Source of the DNA: Caulobacter sp. 602-1
Lineage (GTDB): Bacteria > Pseudomonadota > Alphaproteobacteria > Caulobacterales > Caulobacteraceae
Direction of reading: 5' to 3'
DNA: 64,000 bases
Assembly (NCBI RefSeq): GCF_003931565.1
Contig: NZ_RRYI01000001.1
Coordinates: 964,976 to 1,028,975 of the forward strand
Shown here: one piece after another, positions 8,736 through 18,163 of the stretch
Position numbering within the stretch: the stretch's first letter is position 1
Layout: each line of letters opens with the position of its first letter
Notes under the pieces: generated by a model
What the model was told of the DNA's origin: nothing
What the model saw: only the letters and a program-made list of their open reading frames with translations
Database searches by the model: none
Position numbers and translations under genes: made by a program

Positions 8736-9482
8736 CTACATCAACCCCAGCGCCTTGAAGCTGGCCACGCCCTCGCGGCCGACCACCAGGTGGTCGTGGA
8801 CAGCGATCTTGAGGGCCTTGCCCGCTTCGACGATCTGCCGGGTCATGTCGATGTCCGGCCGCGACGGGGTGGGGTCGCCGGATGGGTGGTTGTGCAGGAT
8901 GATGATGTTGCTGGACGACAGCTCCAGCGCCCGGCGCATGACCTCGCGGGGATAGACCGGGGCGTGGTCGACCGTGCCGCGGTTCATCACCTCGTCGGCG
9001 ATCAGCTGGTTCTTCTTGTCCAGGAACAGCACCCGGAACTGCTCGCGCGACTCGTTGGCCAGGGCGACACGGACATAGCCGAGCAGGGCGCTCCACGAGC
9101 TGATCACCGGCCGCTTGACGATCTTGTCGCGGCCGGCCCGCAAGGTGGCCTCGTGCAGCAGCTTGATGTCCATGGCCGCCGTTTCGCCGACGCCCGGCAC
9201 GGTGGCCAGCTCCTCGATTGTCGCGCCCAGCACGGCCCCCAGCGAGCCGAAGCGGGCCAACAGGCTTTTGGCCAGCGGTTTGACGTCGCCGCGCGGATAG
9301 GTGCGGAAGAGATACAGCTCCAGCAGCTCGTAGTCGGGCAGGGCGACGAGGCCGCCGGCCTTGGCGCGCTGGCGCAGCCGCTCGCGGTGGCCGGCGTGAT
9401 GGGCGTGGGCGGACTTGCGCGCCGGCTTCTCCGGCGCGACCGGCTCAGGATCCGAGATGCTGAGCGACACCGCCTGGACCAT
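8736..9482 (-). CDS. radC: RadC-family JAMM/MPN-domain protein
   Basis: 248 residues from the ATG at 9482. An N-terminal Ala/Lys-rich segment is followed by a helix-hairpin-helix region (E-L-A-T-V-P-G-V-G) and a C-terminal MPN domain with the metal motif HNHPSGDPTPSRPD. That domain matches the RadC/DUF2466 family. The role is unsettled in the literature; a DNA-repair role was proposed historically. Longer upstream reading is possible but has no family similarity. It is followed upstream by the small membrane protein gene (11 bp), probably co-transcribed. Confidence 0.93.
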   Translation of the reverse strand: MVQAVSLSISDPEPVAPEKPARKSAHAHHAGHRERLRQRAKAGGLVALPDYELLELYLFRTYPRGDVKPLAKSLLARFGSLGAVLGATIEELATVPGVGETAAMDIKLLHEATLRAGRDKIVKRPVISSWSALLGYVRVALANESREQFRVLFLDKKNQLIADEVMNRGTVDHAPVYPREVMRRALELSSSNIIILHNHPSGDPTPSRPDIDMTRQIVEAGKALKIAVHDHLVVGREGVASFKALGLM

Positions 9483-9493
9483 GCGCTCGCCGC

Positions 9494-9760
9494 TTAGCTG
9501 TCGAGAACCAGGGCGGGCTGACGACGCGCCCGCCGTTCTTCCGCGAGGCGACGCAGCCGGCGATCCTCCGTGAAGGGGATGATGATCGCCACGAACAGGG
9601 CGGGCACGGCGAGCGCCGCGTACCACAGGAAGTCCGACACCGAGATAACGCCGTCATGCAGCCGGAAGGCCCGCAGGACCAGCCAGCCGCCGATAATCAA
9701 GGGCGTGTAGCCCCAGCACATGAAGCGCTGAAATCGTCTGCGTTTCTCCAGCTCGGTCAT
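9494..9760 (-). CDS. Small two-helix membrane protein, function unknown
   Basis: 88 residues. Two predicted transmembrane helices lie at about 15-32 and 43-62, with a positively charged N-terminus (E-K-R-R-R-F) and a strongly basic C-terminal segment (E-D-R-R-L-R-R-L-A-E-E-R-R-A-R-R). It sits 11 bp upstream of radC on the same strand. A 17-bp palindrome lies 10 bp before its start codon. No family is recognised. Confidence 0.7.
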   Translation of the reverse strand: MTELEKRRRFQRFMCWGYTPLIIGGWLVLRAFRLHDGVISVSDFLWYAALAVPALFVAIIIPFTEDRRLRRLAEERRARRQPALVLDS

Positions 9761-9769
9761 GGACTGAGC

Positions 9770-9786
9770 TTTGCGAACTTCGCAAA
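9770..9786. promoter_or_regulatory. 17-bp operator-like palindrome before the small membrane protein gene
   Basis: TTTGCGAA and TTCGCAAA flank a single C, forming a perfect inverted repeat 10-26 bp upstream of the start codon at 9760. A further TTGCGA lies just upstream on the minus strand. Position and symmetry suggest a repressor site overlapping the transcript start. The regulator is unknown. Confidence 0.45.
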
Positions 9787-9823
9787 GATTGTCTATCGCA
9801 ATAATGCGCCCATAGCGCGATCG

Positions 9824-10651
9824 TCAGCCCAGGATCGGCGGCTGGAACAGCCCAGCCGGCGAGGCGGTGAAGATCTCGTAGCCGTCTTCGGTCACGCCGA
9901 TCGAGTGCTCGCACTGGGCCGACAGCGACTTGTCGCGGGTCACGGCGGTCCAGCCGTCGTTCAGCACCTTCACGGCCGGCTTGCCCAGGTTCACCATCGG
10001 CTCGACGGTGAAGAACATGCCGGGCTTGAGCACCGCGCCCTGGCCCGGACGGCCGAAGTGCAGGATGTTCGGGGCGTCGTGGAACACGCGGCCCAGACCG
10101 TGGCCGCAGAAGTCGCGGACCACCGAGCAGCGCTGGGCCTCGACATAGCTCTGGATGGCGTTGCCGATGTCGCCCAGCGTCGCGCCCGGCTTCACGGCCT
10201 CCAGGCCGCGCTTCATGCCCTCATAGGTGATCTCGACCAGGCGACGCGCGCGCGGGCCCACTTCGCCGACGCCGTACATGCGCGAGGTGTCGCCGTGCCA
10301 GCCGTCGACGATGACGGTCACGTCGATATTGACGATGTCGCCTTCCTTCAGGTTCCAGTCGCCCGGAATGCCGTGGCAGACCACGTGGTTGCGCGAGATG
10401 CAGACCGTCTTGGGATAGCCGCGATAGTACAGGCAGGCCGGAAGGGCGCCGTGATCCAGGATGAACTCGCGGGACAGCCGGTCCAGTTCGTCGGACGACA
10501 CGCCCGGCTTCACATGCGGGATCAGCATGTCCAGGCACTCGGCCGCCAGCTTGCCGGCCTTGCGCATGCCCTCGAAGTCCGCGGCCGTGTGAATCTTGAT
10601 CTGGCCCGTGCGGGTTTCGGCTTCGATCTCGAGGGTGTCGTCTAGGGTCAT
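9824..10651 (-). CDS. map: Type I methionine aminopeptidase
   Basis: 275 residues, usual length for bacterial MAP. It removes the initiator methionine from nascent proteins. Metal-site blocks are visible: VVCHGIPGDWNL, IDVTVIVDGWHGDTSRMYGVG (two Asp ligands), GHGLGRVFHDAPNI, FTVEPMVNLG and the C-terminal CEHSIGVTEDG. The N-terminus has about 20 extra residues before the pita-bread domain. Likely monocistronic; the following gene on the same strand starts after a 60-bp gap. Confidence 0.97.
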   Translation of the reverse strand: MTLDDTLEIEAETRTGQIKIHTAADFEGMRKAGKLAAECLDMLIPHVKPGVSSDELDRLSREFILDHGALPACLYYRGYPKTVCISRNHVVCHGIPGDWNLKEGDIVNIDVTVIVDGWHGDTSRMYGVGEVGPRARRLVEITYEGMKRGLEAVKPGATLGDIGNAIQSYVEAQRCSVVRDFCGHGLGRVFHDAPNILHFGRPGQGAVLKPGMFFTVEPMVNLGKPAVKVLNDGWTAVTRDKSLSAQCEHSIGVTEDGYEIFTASPAGLFQPPILG

Positions 10652-10765
10652 GCTCTACTCGGGCGTCGCCGCCGCGTTTCGGGCGGCGATCTGGTCGGCG
10701 GAAGGGGCGTATCTGCCCATCCTAGCACGGATTTCAACCCCAAGCCCGCCCTCAATGGCGCGCCT

Positions 10766-11155
10766 TCACTGAGGATTGATCCGCCGCACCGTGTCGGTCG
10801 CCGGACGGATCTCCTTGACGAAGGTCGCGTCCAGGGTCGTGGGCTTGTCGCGGCGCACGTGGCAGACGCCCTTGTAGCGCGTCACCCGGCCGGTTTCCTT
10901 CTCGGTCAGGTCCGCGGTGAACTTGACGTCCCATTCCCCCGGCTTGCCCGTCGAGACGGGGTCCATGTCGTTGGAAGTTACGCCGGAAATCGTCTTGAGG
11001 CCGAAGCGATCCTCCAGCTTTCCGGTGCAGGCCTTGAAGGCGAAGATCGCCCGCAGACCCGTCATCATGCCGCTCTCGGACTTGCCGGGCTCGCTGGGTC
11101 CGCACCCGCACAGGGCGAGCGCCAGGGCGGCCGCGGCCAGGACATTCGTCTTCAT
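10766..11155 (-). CDS. Small lipoprotein, function unknown
   Basis: 129 residues. A signal peptide with lipobox L-C-G-C places the acylated Cys near residue 19. The mature part is soluble and mixed alpha/beta, with three further cysteines; I recognise no family. GAGGGG precedes the ATG at good spacing. It lies between sfsA and map, all on the minus strand. Confidence 0.75.
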   Translation of the reverse strand: MKTNVLAAAALALALCGCGPSEPGKSESGMMTGLRAIFAFKACTGKLEDRFGLKTISGVTSNDMDPVSTGKPGEWDVKFTADLTEKETGRVTRYKGVCHVRRDKPTTLDATFVKEIRPATDTVRRINPQ

Positions 11156-11212
11156 GCGATCCCCTCAGTTCGCGCGCCCGGAATGGGTATCGAAATGCGA
11201 GCGGATTGCAGC

Positions 11213-11932
11213 TTAAATCGCTGTTAGGTGAGCGTTGGTCCACAGGATCCGGCGGTCGATCCGCACCGCCTCCGTGGTCATGGCGCAGGCGTAGACCAGC
11301 ACCTCCACGCCGGCCCTGGCCGCGGCGTCCAGGCCCGCCGCGAACTTGGGATCAAGGTCGGCGCAGGCCTGGAAGGTCTCGCAGTCCTCGCGCTGGACGA
11401 CGAACAGCACCACGGCGCGGCAGCCGTCCGCGACCTGGGCGGCGAGGTCGGACAGGTGACGCGTCGAGCGCTCGGCCTTGCAGTCGGGAAACTCGGCCAA
11501 GCCCGGCGAACGGCTGAAGTGGCAGTTCTTGACCTCCAGCCAGCACGGCGGGCGGTCCGGGTGGGTGAGCAGGAAATCGACGCGGCTGGCCTGGGCGTAC
11601 TTCACCTCCGGGCGGATGGTCGCGTAGCCGGCCAGTTCCGGGATGGCGTCCGCCGCCAGCGCCTCGGCGACCAGCCGGTTCGGAAGCAGGGTGTTGATCC
11701 CGACCAGCGCGTCGCCCTGCTCGACGCATTGCAGGGTCCAGGCCAGCTTTCGCTTGGGATCGTCCGACCTCGACACCCAGGCGCCCTGGCCGGGATCCCG
11801 CACGCCCAGCATGGCGCCGGGGTTGGGGCAGTGGGCGGTGATCGCGCGGCCATCGTCCAGCACCAGATCCGCGAAGAAGCGCTTGTAGCGGCTGACCAGG
11901 CGGCCGTGAACGAGCGGTTGCGGGAGCAGCAT
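11213..11932 (-). CDS. sfsA: SfsA family protein (sugar fermentation stimulation homolog)
   Basis: 239 residues from the ATG at 11932, chosen because similarity to SfsA begins at [11 protein letters not shown]. Family blocks seen are the N-terminal OB-like part ([15 protein letters not shown]), [20 protein letters not shown] and a nuclease-like core with VDFLLT, WLEVKNC and [13 protein letters not shown]. SfsA was named for a maltose phenotype and binds DNA in E. coli; its biochemical role remains unclear. It is divergent from the CinA-type gene, 52 bp apart. Confidence 0.95.
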   Translation of the reverse strand: MLLPQPLVHGRLVSRYKRFFADLVLDDGRAITAHCPNPGAMLGVRDPGQGAWVSRSDDPKRKLAWTLQCVEQGDALVGINTLLPNRLVAEALAADAIPELAGYATIRPEVKYAQASRVDFLLTHPDRPPCWLEVKNCHFSRSPGLAEFPDCKAERSTRHLSDLAAQVADGCRAVVLFVVQREDCETFQACADLDPKFAAGLDAAARAGVEVLVYACAMTTEAVRIDRRILWTNAHLTAI

Positions 11933-11984
11933 GCGGGGCCTAAGTCGAAACGGTAGGAACGAAGCGACATAGGGGATCGACGGG

Positions 11985-12764
11985 ATGACGGCTACCCAAG
12001 CGGGATCGGGGGAACGCGTGACGGCCGCCGTGATGATCATCGGCGACGAGATTCTCTCGGGCCGGACCCAGGACGTGAACCTGTCGGCCATCGCCAGGTA
12101 CCTGGCCACCTACGGCGTCGACCTCTGCGAGGCCCGCGTTGTCCCGGACATCGAGGAAGAGATCATCGACGCGGTCAACGCCCTGCGGACGCGCTACGAC
12201 TACGTCATCACCACGGGCGGCATCGGTCCGACCCACGACGACATAACCGCCGACTCGATCGCCAAGGCCTTCGGGGTGACGGCCCCCGAGCATCCGGAGA
12301 TCATGGCCATGCTGCGCGAGCGCTGGGGCGAGCCCAACGCCGCCCGCCGTCGCATGGCGCACGTGCCCGAAGGCGGCAGCCTGGTGAAGAACCCGGTGCA
12401 GGGGCCGCCCGGGTTCCAGAAGGACAATGTCTTCGTGCTGGCGGGCGTGCCGGCGATCATGCGCGGCATGCTGGAGGACGTGGGGCCGCGCCTGCGGACG
12501 GGCGCCGTCGTTCTGGCCAAGACCGTGCGGGTGACGGGCACGGGCGAGGGGACGATCGCCGCGCCGCTGGAAGCGGTGGCCAAGGCGCATCCGGCCATGT
12601 CGCTGGGCAGCTATCCGTTCTTCAGCCCGCCGGACGTCTACGGCGCCAATCTCGTCCTGCGCGGTCGCGACGCCGCCGAACTGGACGCGGCGGTCGCCGA
12701 ACTGATCGCCGCCCTGACCGAGGCCGGGGCGCAGAACATCGAGCTGCTGGCCGACCCGGCCTAA
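11985..12764 (+). CDS. CinA-type molybdopterin-binding-domain protein, stand-alone
   Basis: 259 residues carrying the MoCF/CinA N-terminal domain: [15 protein letters not shown] near residues 18-32 and [22 protein letters not shown] near 75-96. The C-terminal nicotinamide-mononucleotide deamidase domain of full-length CinA is absent, so this is the short form common in alphaproteobacteria. It is usually annotated competence/damage-inducible protein A. Divergent from sfsA and convergent with the XRE regulator (11 bp). Confidence 0.92.
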   Translation: MTATQAGSGERVTAAVMIIGDEILSGRTQDVNLSAIARYLATYGVDLCEARVVPDIEEEIIDAVNALRTRYDYVITTGGIGPTHDDITADSIAKAFGVTAPEHPEIMAMLRERWGEPNAARRRMAHVPEGGSLVKNPVQGPPGFQKDNVFVLAGVPAIMRGMLEDVGPRLRTGAVVLAKTVRVTGTGEGTIAAPLEAVAKAHPAMSLGSYPFFSPPDVYGANLVLRGRDAAELDAAVAELIAALTEAGAQNIELLADPA

Positions 12765-12775
12765 GGGGGCGGAGT

Positions 12776-13174
12776 CTATTCCTCGCCGGCGATGGCCTTG
12801 GCCAGGTCCACCAGATGCTTGCGCATGCCTGTCGACGGGATCGCCAGGTAGGAACGCGCCAGTTCCGGACCGCCGGGTTGCGACCAGAACGCGGCCATCT
12901 CGTTGGCCAGGTCGGCGGCGGTGGTGTCGGCCTCCTCGGGATCGTCCAGACCTTCGAAGAAGAAGCCGATCGGCGTCTTCAGGAACATCGCCGTGGCGTG
13001 CAGCTTGCTGGCGCTGATCCGGTTGGACCCGCCCTCGTACTTCTGCACCTGCTGGAAGGTCAGGCCCAGGGCGTCGGCGAGCGACTGCTGGGAATAGCCG
13101 AGATCCTTGCGACGCATACGCAGGCGGCGGCCGACATGGATGTCGACGGGATCAGGGGTCTTATCTTCAGCCAT
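12776..13174 (-). CDS. XRE-family HTH transcriptional regulator
   Basis: 132 residues from the ATG at 13174; longer in-frame starts upstream (13216) are possible but add non-conserved sequence. The HTH is at about residues 14-68: H-V-G-R-R-L-R-M-R-R-K-D-L, then YSQQSLADALGLTFQQVQKYE with the classic Q-K-Y-E recognition helix, then GSNRISASKL. The C-terminal half is helical and acidic. This class is frequent in Caulobacterales and Rhizobiales. No partner toxin gene is adjacent. Confidence 0.92.
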   Translation of the reverse strand: MAEDKTPDPVDIHVGRRLRMRRKDLGYSQQSLADALGLTFQQVQKYEGGSNRISASKLHATAMFLKTPIGFFFEGLDDPEEADTTAADLANEMAAFWSQPGGPELARSYLAIPSTGMRKHLVDLAKAIAGEE

Positions 13175-13410
13175 GCTCACAAACTCGGACGCGACGGTGG
13201 GACGGAAACGACTCATCGAGTGGCGATAAGCGAACGCCGTAGCGATCTTGAGCGGAGTCGATGTCCCAAGAAACGTATAATCTATGCGGTTCGTCGTATT
13301 CACGTAGGGCGGGAAAGGCCTGGCGGCGCACGCCTTTTGGTCACATCGCGCAGCGCGGGTTCCGCGTCCGGGCCGCAACCGCTCGCGAGGACGGGATCGC
13401 CGTCGATTGC

Positions 13411-13492
13411 AGGGACGGTGGGACTCGAACCCACACGGATGGCTTCAACGGATTTTTGAGTCCGGCGCGTCTACCGATTGCGCCACGTTCCC
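13411..13492 (-). tRNA. tRNA-Leu(CAA)-like sequence, probably degenerate
   Basis: On the minus strand the order is acceptor GGGAACG, TG, a class-II D arm (GCG...CGC with TCGGTAGA), an anticodon arm with CTCAA, a 14-nt variable region, a perfect T arm (GTGGG / TTCGAGT / CCCAC) and acceptor CGTCCCT. Defects: pair 4-69 is A/C and pair 1-72 is G/T; the anticodon loop has eight bases (CTCAAAAA) on a 4-bp CGGA/TCCG stem; the variable arm forms no stem; and no CCA follows (GCA instead). It may be a pseudo-tRNA or an unusual leucine tRNA. Confidence 0.55.
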
Positions 13493-13593
13493 ATCGCATG
13501 GATCCCATAAGCCATCGGTCCGGCGGGGGCGAGGCTCGACGGGGCGCGCGGGCGTGCTAGCGTCGCCGTTCAAGTTGGATGGGGACGGATCGA

Positions 13594-14871
13594 ATGCGTG
13601 ATGGGATCAAGGCCGCGGTGCTGGCGGCGGGCGTGCTGGCGGCGGGCGCGGCGAACGCGGCGCAGGTCGAAGCGGTCAGCGCCGCGCGGCTGCTGGACGT
13701 GGCGAGCGGCAAGTATGTCGACAACCCGCTGGTGATCGTCACCGACGGCCGCATCACCAGCATCGGCAAGAAGGGCGATGCGGTTCCGGCGGGGGCCAAG
13801 GTCGTCGACCTGCCGGGCGCGACCCTTCTGCCGGGCCTGATCGACATGCACACCCACATTGACGGCCTGGCCGAAATCGGCGGCTACAACAGCCTGGAAT
13901 ACAGCGACCGCTTCTGGAGCGTGGTGCAGGTCGCCAACGCGAAGAAGACGCTGGAGGCGGGCTTCACCACCATCCGCAATGTCGGCTCGGCCGACTTCGA
14001 CGACGTGGGCCTGCGCGAGGCGATCGACGGCGGTTATGTGATCGGGCCGCGCATCGTCACGGCGACCTGGGCGATCGGCGCGACCGGCGGCCACTGCGAT
14101 TCGACCTTCTTCCCGCCGTCGATGGACCAGAAGAGCCCCTACAACATCGACAGTCCCGAGGAGGCGCGGAAGGCGGTCCGGACGCTGAAGAAGTACGGCG
14201 CCCAGGTGATCAAGATCTGCGCGACGGGCGGGGTGTTCTCGCGCGGCGACGAGCCGGGCCAGCAGCAGCTGACCTATGACGAGATGCACGCCGTGGCCGA
14301 CGAGGCCCACATGGCCGGCATCAAGGTCGCTGCCCACGCCCACGGGGCGGCGGGCATCCGCGAAGCGATCAAGGCGGGCATCGACACCATCGAGCACGCC
14401 AGCCTGGTCGACGACGAGGGGATCAAGCTGGCGGTCCAGCACGGGACGTACTTCGCGATGGACATCTACAACACCGACTACACCCAGGCCGAGGGCAAGA
14501 AGAACGGCGTCCTGGAAGACAACCTGCGCAAGGACCGCGACATCGGCGAGATCCAGCGCCAGAACTTCAAGAAGGCGCTGAAGGCCGGGGTGAAGATGAT
14601 CTATGGCACCGACGCCGGGGTCTATCCGCACGGCGACAACGCCAAGCAGTTCGCGGTCATGGTCCGCTACGGCGCCACGCCGCTGCAGGCGATCCAGGCT
14701 GCGACCCTGACCGCGGCCGAGGCCCTGGGCCAGTCCAAGGACGTCGGCCAGGTGGCCGTCGGCCGCTTCGGCGACATCATCGCGGTGGCCGGCGATCCGC
14801 TGGCCGACGTGACGGTGCTGGAAAAGCCGGTGTTCGTGATGAAGGGCGGGGCGGTGGTCAAGCAGCCCTGA
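13594..14871 (+). CDS. Exported amidohydrolase, Xaa-Pro/Xaa-Arg dipeptidase-like
   Basis: 425 residues from the ATG at 13594, the one nearest the signal peptide (ends A-A-N-A-A); an ATG at 13579 adds five residues. Amidohydrolase landmarks: LPGLIDMHTHIDG (two His metal ligands), the lysine region VIKICATGGVFS, HAHGAAGIREAIKAGIDTIEHAS (two more His) and MIYGTDAGVYPHGDN (catalytic Asp). These fit the imidazolonepropionase/prolidase-like subgroup. Caulobacter members of this subgroup have been characterised as peptidases acting on X-Lys/X-Arg C-termini. Binuclear zinc enzyme, likely periplasmic. Confidence 0.92.
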   Translation: MRDGIKAAVLAAGVLAAGAANAAQVEAVSAARLLDVASGKYVDNPLVIVTDGRITSIGKKGDAVPAGAKVVDLPGATLLPGLIDMHTHIDGLAEIGGYNSLEYSDRFWSVVQVANAKKTLEAGFTTIRNVGSADFDDVGLREAIDGGYVIGPRIVTATWAIGATGGHCDSTFFPPSMDQKSPYNIDSPEEARKAVRTLKKYGAQVIKICATGGVFSRGDEPGQQQLTYDEMHAVADEAHMAGIKVAAHAHGAAGIREAIKAGIDTIEHASLVDDEGIKLAVQHGTYFAMDIYNTDYTQAEGKKNGVLEDNLRKDRDIGEIQRQNFKKALKAGVKMIYGTDAGVYPHGDNAKQFAVMVRYGATPLQAIQAATLTAAEALGQSKDVGQVAVGRFGDIIAVAGDPLADVTVLEKPVFVMKGGAVVKQP

Positions 14872-14980
14872 TCCCGGGGCGCCGCTTCAATATGTCGCGG
14901 CCTTTGGCGCGTGAGTTGACGGGCGTTGACCGCTTGTATGTAGGTCGGGTGGCAAGGTTGTCTTTGATGGAGACGCCCCC

Positions 14981-17071
14981 ATGAGTCGAACATCCGCTCA
15001 CCGCGCCTTTCGGCGGACCATGAACCTGATCGCCGGCGGCAAATCCCTGTCGTTGGCGTTGCAGGCCATCGTGCAGGCGGTCGAGGCCGAGGATCCAGCA
15101 ATCCTCTGCAGCATCGTGCTGCTCGACGCCGAGGGCCGCCATCTGGTGATCGGCGCGGCGCCTAGCCTGCCCGAGTCCTATAATCAGGCCATCGAGGGCG
15201 TCGAGGTCGGCCCCAATGTCGGATCATGCGGGACCGCGGCCTATCTTGGCCGTCGGGTCGTGGTGGAAGACATCCAGTCCGATCCGCTCTGGGCGGACTT
15301 TCGTGAGCTGGCCGCCGATGCGGGCTTGGCCGCCTGCTGGTCGCAGCCGATCAAGACGGCCGGCGGTTCGGTGGTCGGCACCTTCGCGATCTATCACCGC
15401 GAGACCCGCGCGCCGAACGAGGAGGACATCGCCTTCATCGAGGCCGCCGCCGAACTGGCGGCGATCGCCATAGACCGGCGGCGCGCCGAGGAGGTGCTGG
15501 CGGCCAGCGAGGTTCGCGCGCGGCTTTCGGCGCAGCAGGCCCTGGAGACGGCGCAGAACCTCTCGAGTTTCTTCGAGGTGTCGGCCGACATGCTCTGTAT
15601 CCGCGACATGGAGGGGCGGTTCGTCAAGGTGAACCGGGCCTGGGAGACGGTCCTGGGCTATCCGGTCGAGACGCTGGAGGGGGCCTGCCTCCTGTCCCTG
15701 CTGCATCCGGACGATCTGGAAGCCACGCGCGCCAACATGGACCGGGCCGACAGCAATGGCGACGTGAACGGCTTCGTGAACCGCTATCGCCGCGCCGACG
15801 GGTCCTATTGTCAGCTGGAATGGCGGTCGCGGCGGCGCGGCGATCTGGTGTTCGGCGTGGCGCGCGACGTCACCGAACGCCTGCGGATCGAGGCCGAAAT
15901 GGCCGAGGCCCGTCACGCCGCCGAGGCCGCCAACAAGGCCAAGAGCGATTTTCTGGCCAATATGAGCCACGAGATCCGAACGCCGTTGAACGGCGTCATC
16001 GGCATCGCCGCCGCTCTGGGCGAAACCGCCCTGACGCCGCAGCAGACCGAAATGGTCGCCCTGATCCGACGGTCCGGCGAGACCCTGGAGCGACTGGTGT
16101 CCGACATCCTGGACGTCTCGAAGATCGAGGCGGGCCAGATGACCATCCAGGCGCAGGCCTTCGACCTGGGCGCGGTCCTTGACGGCCTGCTGGACGTCGC
16201 GCGGCTCCGGGCCGAGGAGAAGGGCGTGGATATCCGCGTCGAGCGCAGCGCGACCGCGCAGGGCGCCTTCCTGGGCGACAGCGTGCGGATCGGCCAGGTG
16301 CTGAACAACCTGCTGTCCAACGCCGTGAAGTTCACCGATCAGGGAGAGGTGGCCGTCCGGATCGACGTCGACGATGCGGGCGGCGGCCAGGCTTCGCGCC
16401 TGTGCGTCGAGGTCGAGGACACCGGCGTCGGTTTCGACGCGGCCAAGGCGCAGATGATCTTCCAGCGCTTCAGCCAGGCCGACAGCACGATCACCCGCCG
16501 GTTCGGCGGTTCGGGCCTGGGTCTGTCGATCAGCAAGGCTCTGGTCGAGATGATGGGCGGCGAGATCACGGCGAAGTCCAGCCCGGGCGCCGGCAGCCTG
16601 TTCCGGGTCGTCCTGCCGCTGGATCGGACCGAGGCCGCCGCGACGACCGCCGACGACTTGGCTGTCCCGGCGGCCCGGGCCCAGGGGTTGCGGGTGCTGC
16701 TGGCCGAGGATCACCCCATCAATCAACGCGTGGTGCAGCTGATCCTCGAGCCTTGCGGCGCCACGGTGACCGTGGTCGAGAACGGCGCCCAGGCGGTCGA
16801 GGCCATGGCCTCGCAAGTCTATGACGTGGTGCTGATGGACATGCAGATGCCGGTCATGGACGGGTTGGCGGCCACCCGCGCCATCCGCGGCCTGGAGGCT
16901 CCGGGCCGCCGCACGCCGATCATCATGCTCAGCGCCAACGCCATGGCCGGCCATCGCCAGGATGCGCTTCTGGCCGGGGCCGACCTGCATGTGGCCAAGC
17001 CGATCACGGTGGCGGCCCTGCTTGACGGCATCGGCCAGGTAATGACCTCCGATACGCGCCGCGCCGGCTGA
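14981..17071 (+). CDS. Hybrid sensor histidine kinase (GAF-PAS-HisKA-HATPase-REC)
   Basis: 696 residues with no membrane segment, so cytoplasmic. A GAF domain lies at about 10-165, PAS at about 190-305 and a short coiled linker after that. HisKA has NMSHEIRTPLNG with phospho-accepting H330. The ATPase domain has the N box (LNNLLSNAVKFT), VEDTGVGF and GGSGLGLSIS. The receiver at 565-685 has VVLMDMQMPVMDG with phospho-acceptor D620. No dedicated response regulator is adjacent, so output probably goes through a phosphotransferase or an orphan regulator. Confidence 0.95.
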   Translation: MSRTSAHRAFRRTMNLIAGGKSLSLALQAIVQAVEAEDPAILCSIVLLDAEGRHLVIGAAPSLPESYNQAIEGVEVGPNVGSCGTAAYLGRRVVVEDIQSDPLWADFRELAADAGLAACWSQPIKTAGGSVVGTFAIYHRETRAPNEEDIAFIEAAAELAAIAIDRRRAEEVLAASEVRARLSAQQALETAQNLSSFFEVSADMLCIRDMEGRFVKVNRAWETVLGYPVETLEGACLLSLLHPDDLEATRANMDRADSNGDVNGFVNRYRRADGSYCQLEWRSRRRGDLVFGVARDVTERLRIEAEMAEARHAAEAANKAKSDFLANMSHEIRTPLNGVIGIAAALGETALTPQQTEMVALIRRSGETLERLVSDILDVSKIEAGQMTIQAQAFDLGAVLDGLLDVARLRAEEKGVDIRVERSATAQGAFLGDSVRIGQVLNNLLSNAVKFTDQGEVAVRIDVDDAGGGQASRLCVEVEDTGVGFDAAKAQMIFQRFSQADSTITRRFGGSGLGLSISKALVEMMGGEITAKSSPGAGSLFRVVLPLDRTEAAATTADDLAVPAARAQGLRVLLAEDHPINQRVVQLILEPCGATVTVVENGAQAVEAMASQVYDVVLMDMQMPVMDGLAATRAIRGLEAPGRRTPIIMLSANAMAGHRQDALLAGADLHVAKPITVAALLDGIGQVMTSDTRRAG

Positions 17072-17164
17072 CGGCGGCGGTTTCCCTTCACCTTTGCCGG
17101 CTGAACGCCTAAATCGGGCGGCTTGCGGTCGTCGGCCGCCTGAACCCTTCTCGGACTTGGCTGC

Positions 17165-18163
17165 GTGATCACCTTTCAGGACGTCTCTAAAACCTATGGC
17201 CTCGGCGGTCACGCGGCCCTCAGCGAGGTCTCGCTGTCGGTGAAGGCCGGCGAGGTGTTCGGCGTGATCGGCGCCTCGGGCGCGGGCAAGTCGACCTTGA
17301 TCCGGCTGATCAACGGCCTGGAGACGCCGACCGGCGGCAAGGTGATCGTCGACGGCGACGACGTCGCGGCCCTGGGCGTCGAGGGCTTGCGGGCCCTGCG
17401 CCGGCGCGTCGGGATGATCTTCCAGCACTTCAACCTGCTGTCGGGCAAGACGGTCGCCCAGAACGTCGCCTTCCCGCTGAAGCTGGCCGGGCGTCCGGCC
17501 ACCGAGGTCAAGGCGCGCGCGGCCGAGCTGCTCGCGCGCGTCGGCCTCACCGCCCACGCCGACAAGTATCCGGCCCAGCTGTCTGGCGGCCAGAAGCAGC
17601 GGGTCGGCATCGCCCGGGCGCTGGCCACCAATCCCAAGGTGCTGCTGTGCGACGAGGCCACCAGCGCCCTCGACCCGGAGACCACCGAGCAGATTCTCGA
17701 CCTGATCTCGGGGTTGAACCGTGAGCTGGGCCTGACCATCGTGCTGATCACCCATGAGATGGACGTGGTCCGCCGCGTCTGCGACCGGGTCGCCGTGCTG
17801 GACGCCGGCCGCGTGGTGGAGGAGGGGCCCGTCGAGGACGTCTTCCTGCATCCCGAGAGCGCCATCGCCCGCCGCTTCGTGCGCGAGGCGGACGGTGAAG
17901 TGACGGCCGCCGCTGGCGTCGCTGGCCGCGTCGTGCGCCTGACCTTCCGGGGCGAAGCGACCTACAAACCGGTGCTGGGCGAGGTGGCCCGGACCACCGG
18001 CGTCGACTATTCGATCCTGGGCGGACGCATCCACCGTCTGCGCGAGACGCCCTACGGCCAGCTGACCCTGGCCCTGGCCGGCGGCGATGTCGCCGCCGCC
18101 ATCGCCCAGTTCCAGGCCTCCGGCGTGCGTGTCGACGAGCTTTCCGGGGAGACCGCCCGATGA
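17165..18163 (+). CDS. metN: Methionine ABC transporter ATP-binding protein
   Basis: 332 residues. Walker [10 protein letters not shown] is near residues 37-45, the Q loop near 85, signature LSGGQKQR near 140, Walker [15 protein letters not shown] and the H loop [10 protein letters not shown]-terminal NIL domain (about 255-330) is the methionine-sensing part of MetN. It energises import of L- and D-methionine. The start codon is GTG (V-I-T-F). The stop overlaps the metI start by 4 bp (ATGA). I looked for a SAM riboswitch in the 93-bp leader and found none I could support. Confidence 0.95.
   Translation: MITFQDVSKTYGLGGHAALSEVSLSVKAGEVFGVIGASGAGKSTLIRLINGLETPTGGKVIVDGDDVAALGVEGLRALRRRVGMIFQHFNLLSGKTVAQNVAFPLKLAGRPATEVKARAAELLARVGLTAHADKYPAQLSGGQKQRVGIARALATNPKVLLCDEATSALDPETTEQILDLISGLNRELGLTIVLITHEMDVVRRVCDRVAVLDAGRVVEEGPVEDVFLHPESAIARRFVREADGEVTAAAGVAGRVVRLTFRGEATYKPVLGEVARTTGVDYSILGGRIHRLRETPYGQLTLALAGGDVAAAIAQFQASGVRVDELSGETAR

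Noticed and set aside
13261..13601. Short reading frames containing phrases such as G-R-W-D-S-N-P-H
   Set aside because: These arise from translating the tRNA-like sequence and are a well-known false ORF type.
17072..17164. Possible SAM riboswitch in the metN leader
   Set aside because: Short inverted segments are present, but neither the SAM-II pseudoknot nor any other SAM riboswitch consensus fits; nothing beyond GC-rich pairing.
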